Assembly (NCBI GenBank): GCA_021443065.1
Contig: JABUUR010000344.1
Coordinates: 1 to 10,829 of the forward strand
Length of the DNA: 10,829 nucleotides
Reading direction: 5' to 3'
Source: Fibrobacter sp.
GTDB taxonomy: Bacteria > Fibrobacterota > Fibrobacteria > Fibrobacterales > Fibrobacteraceae
How positions within the stretch are numbered: position 1 is the first letter of the stretch; each line of letters begins with the position of its first letter. The position numbers were made by a program, and so were the translations under genes. Of the stretch, positions 1 through 6,389 are shown one piece after another. The notes under the pieces were generated by a model. That model made no database searches and was not told where the DNA came from. It was given only the letters and a program-made list of their open reading frames with translations.

Positions 1-621
1 GTCATCGTGGAAAAAGACATCTACTGCATTTCCGACGAAGTGTACGAATACTTTGTCTACGATACCGAATTTGCAAGCGCAGCCGCGTTCCCCGGCATGG
101 CGGAACGCACCATTGTCATCAACGGTTTTTCAAAATCCCATTGCATGACCGGCTGGAGAATCGGTTACAACGCGGCTCCCGCAGAAATCGCAAAGATCAT
201 CGGCAAAATCCAGGGGCAGGCAACCCACCACCCAAGCAACGTGGCGCAGTACGCAGCCCTCGGAGCCCTGGAAATGGACAAGTCCAATGTACAGGCAATG
301 CAGGCGGCGTTCCTCAAGCGTCGCAACTACATGCTGAAGCGTACCGCAGAAATTCTCCCGGTGCCGGCGCACGCCCCCGAGGGGGCCTTCTACCTGTTTG
401 CACCTGTGGATTGTTTCTACGGCAAAAGGACTCCCGAAGGTAAGGCAATCGCAGGCTCCGTCGAACTTTGCGAATATCTGCTGGAAAGCCAGGGACTGGC
501 CATTGTGCCGGGAGCAGCCTTTGGTGACGACACCTGCGTCCGATTCTCTTACGCCGCCAGCGACGAGACCTTGGAAAGGGCATGCGACCGCTTTATCGCT
601 GGATTAAAGGCATTGGTTTGA
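1..621 (+). CDS. PLP-dependent class I/II aminotransferase, C-terminal part (5' end outside window)
   Basis: Transfers an amino group between an amino acid and a 2-oxo acid using pyridoxal phosphate (PLP), in the cytoplasm. The frame is open from base 1, so the N-terminal half of a roughly 400-residue enzyme lies upstream. Visible fold-type I signatures are ISDEVYEYFVYD near the start (the Asp and Tyr that hold the cofactor ring), the Schiff-base motif FSKSHCMTGWRIGY with the PLP lysine at codon 133-135, and a C-terminal VRFSYAAS whose Arg normally binds the substrate alpha-carboxylate. The Lys-then-GWRIGY spacing is that of the aspartate/aromatic aminotransferase subgroup. Substrate cannot be fixed from this fragment; aspartate is the commonest in the family. 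It ends 33 bp before the FHA-ABC gene with no terminator between, so it may be co-transcribed with it. No functional link to that gene is evident. Confidence 0.9.
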   Translation, partial: VIVEKDIYCISDEVYEYFVYDTEFASAAAFPGMAERTIVINGFSKSHCMTGWRIGYNAAPAEIAKIIGKIQGQATHHPSNVAQYAALGALEMDKSNVQAMQAAFLKRRNYMLKRTAEILPVPAHAPEGAFYLFAPVDCFYGKRTPEGKAIAGSVELCEYLLESQGLAIVPGAAFGDDTCVRFSYAASDETLERACDRFIAGLKALV

Positions 622-654
622 TATTCACACTGCTCGTAGAACCCTGCCCCATCC

Positions 655-2817
655 ATGCAAACCTTTCGACTGGTAAACGTTGAGTCCCACAGGCCTTTTA
701 CCATAGGCCGCAAGTCGGACAACAGCCTGGTTCTGGACAACCTCATGGTGTCCAGGCATCATGCCGTGTTGGAGCGCATCCAGGAAAAATGGTTCGTAAC
801 CAACCTGACCCAGAACAGCGTTACCCAGGTGAACGGCAAGGATGTGGCCCCCAAGGTAGATGGAACCCCCTACACGCCAATCGAATTTTCGGACGGCGAC
901 GTGATTCAGATTGGCCCCCACCAACTGAAGGTAACATTCAAGGGCAAGGACCTGTCCTTGCTGCTGATGGAATCTGCCGACCAGGAAATTTCCTTGACAA
1001 GGCCATTGACAGAAAAATGGCAGGCAATCGAAAGCAACGAGTTGGATATTCCTTCGGGAATGGCGGCTCGTATAGGACAAGTAAAAACAAAAAACGGTAC
1101 AGAAAAAAAGGCGACGGTAAAATTTGCAAAGGCGTTGACAGATGCCCAAGGCAAAAGCGTCAAGCAAATGAATTTGTCTGCAAACGAAACGCTTCGCCAG
1201 CCCAGCTGCGAGATTACCTTTGACGGTTTATCGCTAGTCTGCAAAAACCGTCCCCAGGGTTTCGACGTGGAAGTGGAAAACCTGGACGTTTTCGCAGGCA
1301 AAAAACAACTCCTTCACGGCATCAATTTCAATTTGCAGGCCGGTGAAATCCTTGCCGTCATCGGGCGTTCCGGGCAGGGGAAATCTACCTTGCTCCGTTT
1401 GCTCCAAGGCATCCACCGCAGTGGCGAAAATTCCACAGTGCGCATAGGCTCCCTGGACTACCGCAATACAGAAATCCGCAAGCACATTTCTTTTTTAGAG
1501 CAAGACCCGCAACTGCGCAAGGACCTGACCGTCCGCGAAACCCTTCTGGATGGTGGACGGGTATACATGAACCGGAAGGACTTTAAGGCGAATGCAGCGG
1601 GCCGCATGGAAAAGTTCTGCGAACTTTTCGGGCTGAGCGACCGTATGGACCACCCCGTAAAGACGCTCAGCGGCGGCGAATCTCGTCGCGCGGCCCTGGC
1701 CCGCGAACTCATGGGGAACCCAGGCCTGATCGTCCTGGACGAACCGCTGTCGGGCCTGGACCCGTTCAATTCAAAAATACTCTGTTCCCACCTCAAGCAA
1801 CTTTCATTCCTCGGTCACACCATCATACTCACCACCCACAGTTACGAGGCTCTGGAAATTGCAAACAAAGTACTTGTCCTGCACCAGGGGGAGCAGGGCT
1901 TCTTCGGAACCCCTCAGGAAGCCTACCGCTACTTCGACACAAGCGACCCGGAGCAGATTTTGTCAAACCTCAACGACGAGACTTCCTCCAACTGGCAGCA
2001 TGTTTTCGAAGAAAAAAAACTTCAAGAGACCCTGGCCACCCGCGTTACCGCAGCCCTTCAAAAGCCTAGGGAGAAAGTCCATTTCTGCTTTCCAAAGACA
2101 GACCTGTCCCCCATGTTTTTGTACAAGGTAACGCTTACCGCAAGGCAATGGTTCCGCGACAGGGGAAAGTTCATCGCCCTGCTGGTCCAGCCACTGGTCA
2201 TCGGGTTTTTGTTCTCCCAGATTTTTTCAAGCCTCACGTCCCTCTGGATCGTGGCTTTTGCCGTCATTCTTTGTGCCAACTGGCTTGCCCTATCCCTTTC
2301 CATCCGTGAAATCGTCCAAGAAAAAGAAATTCTCCAAAGCGAGTTCCGCAAGGGAGTCTCCGTATTCACCACCGTCACCGCAAAACTAATCCTACCCGCG
2401 ATGGTAGCCTGGCTCCAGACCTTGATCGTGTACCTGTTCGTCAATTTCCGCACCCAGGTTCACGCCTCCCCCGCACAACTGCTCCTAGTTACCGCGGCCA
2501 TGGTGATTCCCCCCGTCACCGTAGGTTTAATGGTCAGCGCCCTTTCAAAAAATGCCGGGCAGGCCAACGCCCTTTTGCCCCTGCTGATCATCCCCCAGGT
2601 GGCTTTGGCCGGGGCGCTGGTGCCTCTGGACCAAATGCTGCCCATAGGAAGGTTCCTTTCCAACATCATCTGGTCGCGTTTCAACCAAAACAGTCTTTTA
2701 AACCTGTTCCTGGAGCGTCAAGACCCCATTGAAAACATACTGGCGGCACTCGCCATCGCCTTAGGTTGTTATATTGTGATGGTAATTAGAATCTACTGTT
2801 CCAAGAAAGCCAAATGA
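655..2817 (+). CDS. FHA domain-ABC transporter fusion (ABCG-like half transporter)
   Basis: A 720-residue inner-membrane half transporter that probably works as a homodimer; substrate unknown. Residues 10-95 form an FHA (phosphothreonine-binding) domain with IGRKSDNSLVLDN, S33-R34-H35 and the TQNSVTQVNG strand-loop. A linker of about 100 residues follows. The ATPase spans about 203-430: Walker A GRSGQGKST (237-245), Q-loop Q283, signature LSGGE (338-342), Walker B LIVLDEP (358-364), D-loop SGLD and switch H395, all intact. The C-terminal ABC2-type membrane domain has about six hydrophobic segments (near 506-524, 530-550, 575-597, 607-630, 638-656, 694-714). ATPase-before-membrane order is that of the ABCG/White group. 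An in-frame stop 18 bases upstream fixes ATG 655 as the first start; no Shine-Dalgarno is evident. The gene overlaps the next (Ser/Thr kinase) by 4 nt, which suggests the kinase marks a Thr read by this FHA domain, as with mycobacterial Rv1747 and PknF. Function is inferred from domains and context. Confidence 0.93.
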   Translation: MQTFRLVNVESHRPFTIGRKSDNSLVLDNLMVSRHHAVLERIQEKWFVTNLTQNSVTQVNGKDVAPKVDGTPYTPIEFSDGDVIQIGPHQLKVTFKGKDLSLLLMESADQEISLTRPLTEKWQAIESNELDIPSGMAARIGQVKTKNGTEKKATVKFAKALTDAQGKSVKQMNLSANETLRQPSCEITFDGLSLVCKNRPQGFDVEVENLDVFAGKKQLLHGINFNLQAGEILAVIGRSGQGKSTLLRLLQGIHRSGENSTVRIGSLDYRNTEIRKHISFLEQDPQLRKDLTVRETLLDGGRVYMNRKDFKANAAGRMEKFCELFGLSDRMDHPVKTLSGGESRRAALARELMGNPGLIVLDEPLSGLDPFNSKILCSHLKQLSFLGHTIILTTHSYEALEIANKVLVLHQGEQGFFGTPQEAYRYFDTSDPEQILSNLNDETSSNWQHVFEEKKLQETLATRVTAALQKPREKVHFCFPKTDLSPMFLYKVTLTARQWFRDRGKFIALLVQPLVIGFLFSQIFSSLTSLWIVAFAVILCANWLALSLSIREIVQEKEILQSEFRKGVSVFTTVTAKLILPAMVAWLQTLIVYLFVNFRTQVHASPAQLLLVTAAMVIPPVTVGLMVSALSKNAGQANALLPLLIIPQVALAGALVPLDQMLPIGRFLSNIIWSRFNQNSLLNLFLERQDPIENILAALAIALGCYIVMVIRIYCSKKAK

Positions 2818-4325
2818 TAGCACCGCAAAAACCTGAAAATTTTCCTCGTCCGTTCAACGCCAACTATGAACTTCTGGGCACCCTGGGAAAGGGTGGCATG
2901 GGCAACGTCTACAAAGCCCTCGACAAGAAGTTAAAGCGTGAGGTCGCATTCAAGATTTTAGATTCCTCCTCCGACCAGGAGGCAATCCAGCGGTTCTATC
3001 TGGAAGCACAGGCCATGAAGGAACTGGACCATCAGAACATCGTCCATGTGTTCGACTTCGGCCAGCAAGAAAACCAGTTGTTCATTGCCATGACCTACGT
3101 GCAGGGTACCAATCTGTCCGAGATTTTGCGGAACAAGGAACAGTTGTCCTTCGAAGCCATCGACGTGATTATTCGTCAAATCGCCCGCGGGCTCCTTTAC
3201 GCCCACAGCAAGGGCATTGTCCACCGCGATGTAAAGCCGTCCAACATTATGCTGACACACGACAACCGCGTGTACGTCATGGACTTCGGCATCTCCTACA
3301 TCCGCGAACTGGAAAAAGAACGCCTGACCCGCACCGGCATGACCATGGGGACCCCCGAATACATGAGCCCCGAGCAATGCCACGGCGACAGCGTCACCCT
3401 GCAGTCCGACATTTACAGCATGGGAGTCATCCTTTACGAAATGACCTGCGGCCGCCTGCCCTTCGAAGGGAACCGCCCTGTAGAAATCGCCCTGAAGCAC
3501 GTCCAGGAGCAACCTCCCGCTCCGGAACTTTTCCGCAAGGACATGCCCCCGGGACTTTCCGCCCTGATCCTCAAGTGCCTCAAGAAAAAGCTCAACGAAC
3601 GCTTCCACGACATGCAGGAATTCTTGGACGCCTGCGACCAGGTGTTCCCCAACGAAAAGGACACCCACCAGACGCCCCATGTTACCAAGGCCAATTCGTC
3701 CCTACGCCGTCACACGGCCTCCATCACCAGCATGGCCACCAAGATTTCTCCCAAGGCCCGTTTGCTAAAGAAAAAACTTGCCGCCGTGATGATCGGAATT
3801 TTTCCCATCATCATCATGCTCCTGATTCTTTTGATGCTGACCCACAAACCCGAAAGCACCTTACGCGAACTGGAATGGTCCGATGCCTTGGGTAACTACG
3901 AGACAAGGGCCCTGGAAGTGGACCAGACAAAGGGCTACCCCTTGAGCAACCTCAACGACAACGACCTTAAAACCGCCTGGCTCTATACCATGCCCCAAAA
4001 ACCCCAGAACCCCGTATTGACCTTGTACTTTGACGGGAACGCCGTTGTAACCCATTTCGGCATCGCCATCGGTTACCAGCGGTCTGTGGACGACGCCTTC
4101 GGAGACCGTTTCCGCATTTTCAAAAAGCCAAAGACATTGACCCTCGAGACCAAGGACGGGTACAAGCAACGGGTAAAACTGGAAAACATCAAGGGAATGC
4201 AGTATCCGCAAATTCAGGCCATGGAAACCACGGAACTTAAAATCTACCTGGACAACGTCTACGACGCGGAGAACGACGACTTCGCCATTTCTGAAATTCG
4301 TTTGTTAGGAATGGAACTGCCATAG
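2814..4325 (+). CDS. Transmembrane Ser/Thr protein kinase with discoidin-like ectodomain
   Basis: A 503-residue Hanks-type kinase in the inner membrane. The kinase domain (about 18-275) is complete: Gly-rich loop GKGGMG (25-30), VAFK with catalytic K47, alpha-C E64, HRD (137-139) with K141 and N144, DFG (157-159), SPE in place of APE (185-187), D199 and R263. It should be active. A basic, Ser/Thr-rich juxtamembrane stretch (about 280-322) leads to a single membrane helix (about 323-343). The outer region (344-503) lacks PASTA repeats. Its pattern (YPLSNLNDNDLKTAW, a beta-rich VLTLYF core, FGIAIGYQRS, an FRIFKKPKTLTL strand, and a final ISEIRLLGM) resembles the discoidin/F5-8C-like 'NADase-type glycan-binding' domain. 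That match is from pattern memory and is less sure than the kinase call. The ATG overlaps the transporter stop as ATGA, implying translational coupling. The transporter's FHA domain is a likely target. Confidence 0.93.
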   Translation: MIAPQKPENFPRPFNANYELLGTLGKGGMGNVYKALDKKLKREVAFKILDSSSDQEAIQRFYLEAQAMKELDHQNIVHVFDFGQQENQLFIAMTYVQGTNLSEILRNKEQLSFEAIDVIIRQIARGLLYAHSKGIVHRDVKPSNIMLTHDNRVYVMDFGISYIRELEKERLTRTGMTMGTPEYMSPEQCHGDSVTLQSDIYSMGVILYEMTCGRLPFEGNRPVEIALKHVQEQPPAPELFRKDMPPGLSALILKCLKKKLNERFHDMQEFLDACDQVFPNEKDTHQTPHVTKANSSLRRHTASITSMATKISPKARLLKKKLAAVMIGIFPIIIMLLILLMLTHKPESTLRELEWSDALGNYETRALEVDQTKGYPLSNLNDNDLKTAWLYTMPQKPQNPVLTLYFDGNAVVTHFGIAIGYQRSVDDAFGDRFRIFKKPKTLTLETKDGYKQRVKLENIKGMQYPQIQAMETTELKIYLDNVYDAENDDFAISEIRLLGMELP

Positions 4326-4332
4326 TTTTACA

Positions 4333-4351
4333 GGATCTGCGCAAAAGATCC
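4333..4351 (+). other. Small hairpin just after the kinase stop
   Basis: GGATCT (4333-4338) and AGATCC (4346-4351) pair around a 7-nt loop, 7 bases after the kinase stop codon. No T-run follows, so this is not a terminator by itself. It may act as a 3'-end stabilising stem upstream of the stronger hairpin at 4377. Confidence 0.4.
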
Positions 4352-4376
4352 AGACAACATATTTTATAGATAAATT

Positions 4377-4416
4377 AAGTAACGAAAAAAAACTTTCGTT
4401 ACTTTTGCTTTTTTAT
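4377..4416 (+). terminator. Rho-independent terminator closing the FHA-ABC/kinase unit
   Basis: AAGTAACGAAA (4377-4387) pairs perfectly with TTTCGTTACTT (4394-4404), an 11-bp stem with a 6-nt loop, followed by a T-rich tail (TTTGC then six T). The stem is AT-rich but long. The tail is on the + strand, which fits termination of the kinase transcript 52-91 bases after its stop and before yraN. A flanking A-run on the other side makes some bidirectional activity possible, but there is no - strand gene to terminate here. Confidence 0.8.
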
Positions 4417-4442
4417 ATCGAAAAAAAATTGGAGAAACAAAA

Positions 4443-4892
4443 ATGGTAAAAACATATCAAAAGAACTTTGCAAAAAAGAACAACGTAAATGAAAAAATTT
4501 TCGGTACAAGGGTAAAGGGCAATTACATCGAGACACACGCCGCAGCCTACCTCAGGCGCTGCGGATACGAAATTCTGGCCCGCAACTACGCCTACCGTGG
4601 GGGCGAACTGGACATTGTGGCTAAGGACGGCGAAACAATCGTCTTTGTAGAAGTCAAGTCCGTCTGGAACAACCAGCAGGGCAACCCCGCCGCCCGCGTG
4701 AACCGCGAAAAGCAGAAGAAAATCTGGCGCACGGCCTGTCACTTCTTGCAAGCCAACAGGTCGATGGCTCCCAAGGGGTTCGACCAGCCCTGCCGTTTTG
4801 ACGTGCTCAGCGCAAGGGTCTACCAGCAACCGTTGCAGTTCAGCCATCTGCAAAACGCCTTCGAAGGAGACCAGGTCATTCCCCAGTGCTAG
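4443..4892 (+). CDS. yraN: YraN/UPF0102 family nuclease-fold protein
   Basis: A 149-residue cytoplasmic protein of the UPF0102 family, which has the PD-(D/E)XK/Holliday-junction-resolvase-like fold; the cellular role is unsettled. Family marks are GNYIETHAAAYLRRCGYEIL (E30), NYAYRGGELDIVA with E55 and D57, VFVEVKS with E70 and K72 as the ExK pair, a basic helix NREKQKKIW, and the C-terminal CRFDVL strand. These putative metal and catalytic positions are all present. The first 23 or so residues are an extra Lys/Asn-rich stretch compared with the usual family start near GNYIE. The ATG is nevertheless well supported, since GGAG at 4431-4434 sits 8 nt upstream. The gene follows the terminator at 4377, so it must have its own promoter or read-through. 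An AT-rich stretch around 4355-4420 could hold one, but no clear -35/-10 pair is seen. Confidence 0.9.
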   Translation: MVKTYQKNFAKKNNVNEKIFGTRVKGNYIETHAAAYLRRCGYEILARNYAYRGGELDIVAKDGETIVFVEVKSVWNNQQGNPAARVNREKQKKIWRTACHFLQANRSMAPKGFDQPCRFDVLSARVYQQPLQFSHLQNAFEGDQVIPQC

Positions 4893-4955
4893 CGAAAAAC
4901 ATTCCATTTAGGAGTATTATTTTTTGAGAATTCCTTCACAATCGCAGATTTTTTG

Positions 4956-4961
4956 TATAAA
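4956..4961 (+). promoter_or_regulatory. Candidate -10 box of a leaderless promoter for the yciO-like gene
   Basis: TATAAA (part of TATAAATT, 4956-4963) lies 8 nt before the ATG at 4970. A start site about 7 nt after the box would fall on or next to the start codon. There is no Shine-Dalgarno sequence before this ATG, in contrast to yraN. The -35 is unclear: TTCACA at 4935-4940 gives 15-nt spacing, and TTGAGA at 4924-4929 is too far away. The box position and missing ribosome site point to a leaderless mRNA, but no transcript data back this. Confidence 0.5.
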
Positions 4962-4969
4962 TTCAGCCT

Positions 4970-5566
4970 ATGCGATTTGAAGTCCATCCCGAGAACCCCC
5001 AGGCCCGCATCGTCAAGCTGGCTGCCGCCGCCCTTGATGACGACGGCCTTGTGTTGTACCCTACTGAATCCGGCTACGCCATCGGCTGCAACGCGCAGTC
5101 TCCCAAGGCAATCCACAAACTTTACGCCTTGAAAAAGCCCATGAAAAAATTCTTCATGGCGCTAATCATCCCCGACATTCGCGCCGCAACAGATTACGCC
5201 CGCATAGACAATTTCGCATTCAACATCATGAAGCCCCGGGTGCCCGGACCCTATACCTTTATTCTCCCGGCGGACCCCCACATCGCCCGCCGCCTTGATG
5301 TAAAGCGCCCGGAGATTGGCGTAAGGATGCCAACCCACCCCTTTTTCAAGGAACTGTTCCAGCATTTCGACAAGCCCCTCCTGAGCACCGCGGCAAAACT
5401 CAGCGATGAAGACATCTACGAACCCGACGAACTTTGGAAAACCTTCCAGCATTCCGTGGACATGATGGTGGACTGCGGCCCCATCGAAATCAACCCCACC
5501 AACATCATCAGCCTGGTGAACCACCACGAAGTGGAAATCATCCGCGGTGAACTGCTGGACCCGTAA
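4970..5566 (+). CDS. yciO: YciO-type Sua5/YrdC family protein (L-threonylcarbamoyladenylate synthase-like)
   Basis: A 198-residue cytoplasmic protein of the Sua5/YciO/YrdC/YwlC family. Relatives TsaC and Sua5 make threonylcarbamoyl-AMP from threonine, bicarbonate and ATP for the t6A37 tRNA modification. The match is to the YciO branch along its whole length: an N-terminal FEVHPENPQAR, LVLYPTESGYAIGC (nucleotide-binding core), YALKKPMKKFFMAL, the FNIMKPRVPGPYTFIL segment, IGVRMPTHP, LLSTAAKLS and the C-terminal PTNIISL...EIIRGE. These align by eye with remembered E. coli YciO, including the start, so ATG 4970 is right despite no ribosome site. YciO activity and role are less certain than those of TsaC, and a true tsaC may be elsewhere. 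It lies 77 bp after yraN with its own candidate promoter, and converges on fabZ across a repeat-rich gap. Confidence 0.88.
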   Translation: MRFEVHPENPQARIVKLAAAALDDDGLVLYPTESGYAIGCNAQSPKAIHKLYALKKPMKKFFMALIIPDIRAATDYARIDNFAFNIMKPRVPGPYTFILPADPHIARRLDVKRPEIGVRMPTHPFFKELFQHFDKPLLSTAAKLSDEDIYEPDELWKTFQHSVDMMVDCGPIEINPTNIISLVNHHEVEIIRGELLDP

Positions 5567-5574
5567 ATGATGAT

Positions 5575-5692
5575 TTCTTTTTTCACACGAATTTGTGAAA
5601 GTCTAACGACTTTCACGAATAATACTCCTGACCTTTTCCGCTGTCATCCGGCTTAAGCCTGCCCCGGGCTTGCCCCGGGGAGCCGGGATCTC
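5575..5692. repeat. 118-bp intergenic repeat, unit 1
   Basis: First of two adjacent 118-bp units; its first 86 bases (5575-5660) match unit 2 (5693-5778) at 84 positions. It starts TTCTTTTTTCACAC and ends GATCTC. Two hairpins share bases and cannot form together: TTCACA (5582-5587) with TGTGAA (5594-5599), and GTGAAAGTC (5595-5603) with GACTTTCAC (5608-5616) around TAAC. The right half is a nested stem: CCGGCT (5648-5653) with AGCCGG (5681-5686) enclosing CCCCGGG (5662-5668) with CCCGGGG (5674-5680). Neither hairpin is followed by a T-run, so a terminator role is doubtful. The GTCATCC...GATCTC frame resembles dispersed intergenic palindromes of many bacteria. Confidence 0.9.
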
Positions 5693-5810
5693 TTCTTTTT
5701 TCACACAAATTTGTGAAAGTCTAACGACTTTCACGAATAATACTCTTGACCTTTTCCGCTGTCATCCGGCTTAAGCCTTTGATGTCATCCCGGGCTTGCC
5801 CCGGGATCTC
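5693..5810. repeat. 118-bp intergenic repeat, unit 2
   Basis: Directly abuts unit 1 and has the same length and the same GATCTC end. The two differences in the shared 86 bp are G5589/A5707 and C5628/T5746. The first turns a near-palindrome into a perfect 12-bp one, CACAAATTTGTG (5704-5715), so pairing is kept (G-U to A-U). The last 26 bases before GATCTC diverge and contain a second GTCATCC start at 5784, forming ATCCCGGG (5787-5794) with CCCGGGAT (5800-5807) around CTTGC. So unit 2 carries one partial and one complete element of the GTCATCC...GATCTC type. Confidence 0.9.
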
Positions 5811-5825
5811 CCCGACCGCATCATA

Positions 5826-5880
5826 GAAAAGTCTTGCGAAGCCTGACTTTTCGCAGGGGTCCAGGGGGTGCCCCCCTGCA
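5826..5880. repeat. Hairpin cluster between the 118-bp repeats and fabZ
   Basis: Three stems lie here. GAAAAGTC (5826-5833) pairs with GACTTTTC (5845-5852). The alternative TGCGAA (5835-5840) pairs with TTCGCA (5850-5855) and excludes the first. CAGGGGG (5862-5868) pairs with CCCCCTG (5872-5878) with a 3-nt loop. The GC-rich last stem lies 14-30 bases past the fabZ stop on the - strand and could mark the end of that transcript, but no T-run follows it on that strand. With the two repeat units this accounts for nearly all of the 325-bp gene-free region 5567-5891, in which no small ORF is convincing. Confidence 0.65.
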
Positions 5881-5891
5881 TCATTATAAGA

Positions 5892-6389
5892 TTAAACCAT
5901 GGCGGCACTAAATTCCGCCTCGGTCACCAGGTCTTCGCCAATCATCACCTGGCCAGCGTACTTGAAAATGCCGCGGCGTGCCATGCGCATATCCGTAAGA
6001 CGAGCCTTCAAAATAATTTCGGTAGGAGGAATCACAGCCTTGCGGAAACGGCAGTTCTCCACACCCATGAAAGCGGGACGCTTCCCCACAGTCTTTTCTT
6101 CCATGGCAATCATGGTCAAAAGCGTTGCGGCCTGGGCCATGGCTTCGATCTGAATAACGCCTGGCATCACCGGATTGCCGGGGAAATGCCCCTTGAAAAA
6201 GTCCTGCTCGCCGGTCACGTGCATGCGGGCAACGATAGAGGGCGGATTTTCGGCATCGCCCATGTTCAATTCCAGAATTTCATCCACAAAGGCAAAAGGG
6301 AACTTCTGGGGAAGAACTTCGTGGCAAACGTCCTCACCGTAGAGAACGCCTTCTTTATCAGATTTTTTCAAAGAGTCCAGCAGAGACAT
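5892..6389 (-). CDS. fabZ: 3-hydroxyacyl-ACP dehydratase, FabZ family
   Basis: Removes water from (3R)-hydroxyacyl-ACP to give trans-2-enoyl-ACP in cytoplasmic type II fatty acid synthesis. The 165-residue hot-dog-fold protein has LPQKFPFAFVDEIL at 26-39 (usually LPHRYPF..VD), then GHFPGNPVMPGVIQIEAMAQ with catalytic H68 and E82, and a C-terminal ENCRFRKAVIPP segment. All fit FabZ rather than FabA, and length is near or slightly above the family norm. GGAGAGG at 6406-6400 lies 10 nt before the ATG, so independent translation is plausible. The start lies 32 nt inside the 3' end of lpxC, in the +1 frame. FabZ consumes the same 3-hydroxyacyl-ACP pool that LpxA and LpxD use, which explains pairing with lipid A genes. 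lpxA, often next in line, is absent: the string ends here. Confidence 0.93.
   Translation of the reverse strand: MSLLDSLKKSDKEGVLYGEDVCHEVLPQKFPFAFVDEILELNMGDAENPPSIVARMHVTGEQDFFKGHFPGNPVMPGVIQIEAMAQAATLLTMIAMEEKTVGKRPAFMGVENCRFRKAVIPPTEIILKARLTDMRMARRGIFKYAGQVMIGEDLVTEAEFSAAMV

Noticed and set aside
2958..3680. 240-codon open frame on the - strand inside the kinase gene
   Set aside because: It is fully antisense to a kinase with all catalytic motifs; the translation has no recognisable domain and looks like a codon-bias shadow.
5575..5616. The repeat hairpins as the terminator of the yciO-like gene
   Set aside because: The T-run precedes the stem and no T-run follows GACTTTCAC on the + strand; on the - strand the stem is not followed by T's either.
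5575..5810. The repeated block as a small CRISPR array
   Set aside because: Only two units, they abut without spacers, the palindromes differ in type, and no cas gene is near.
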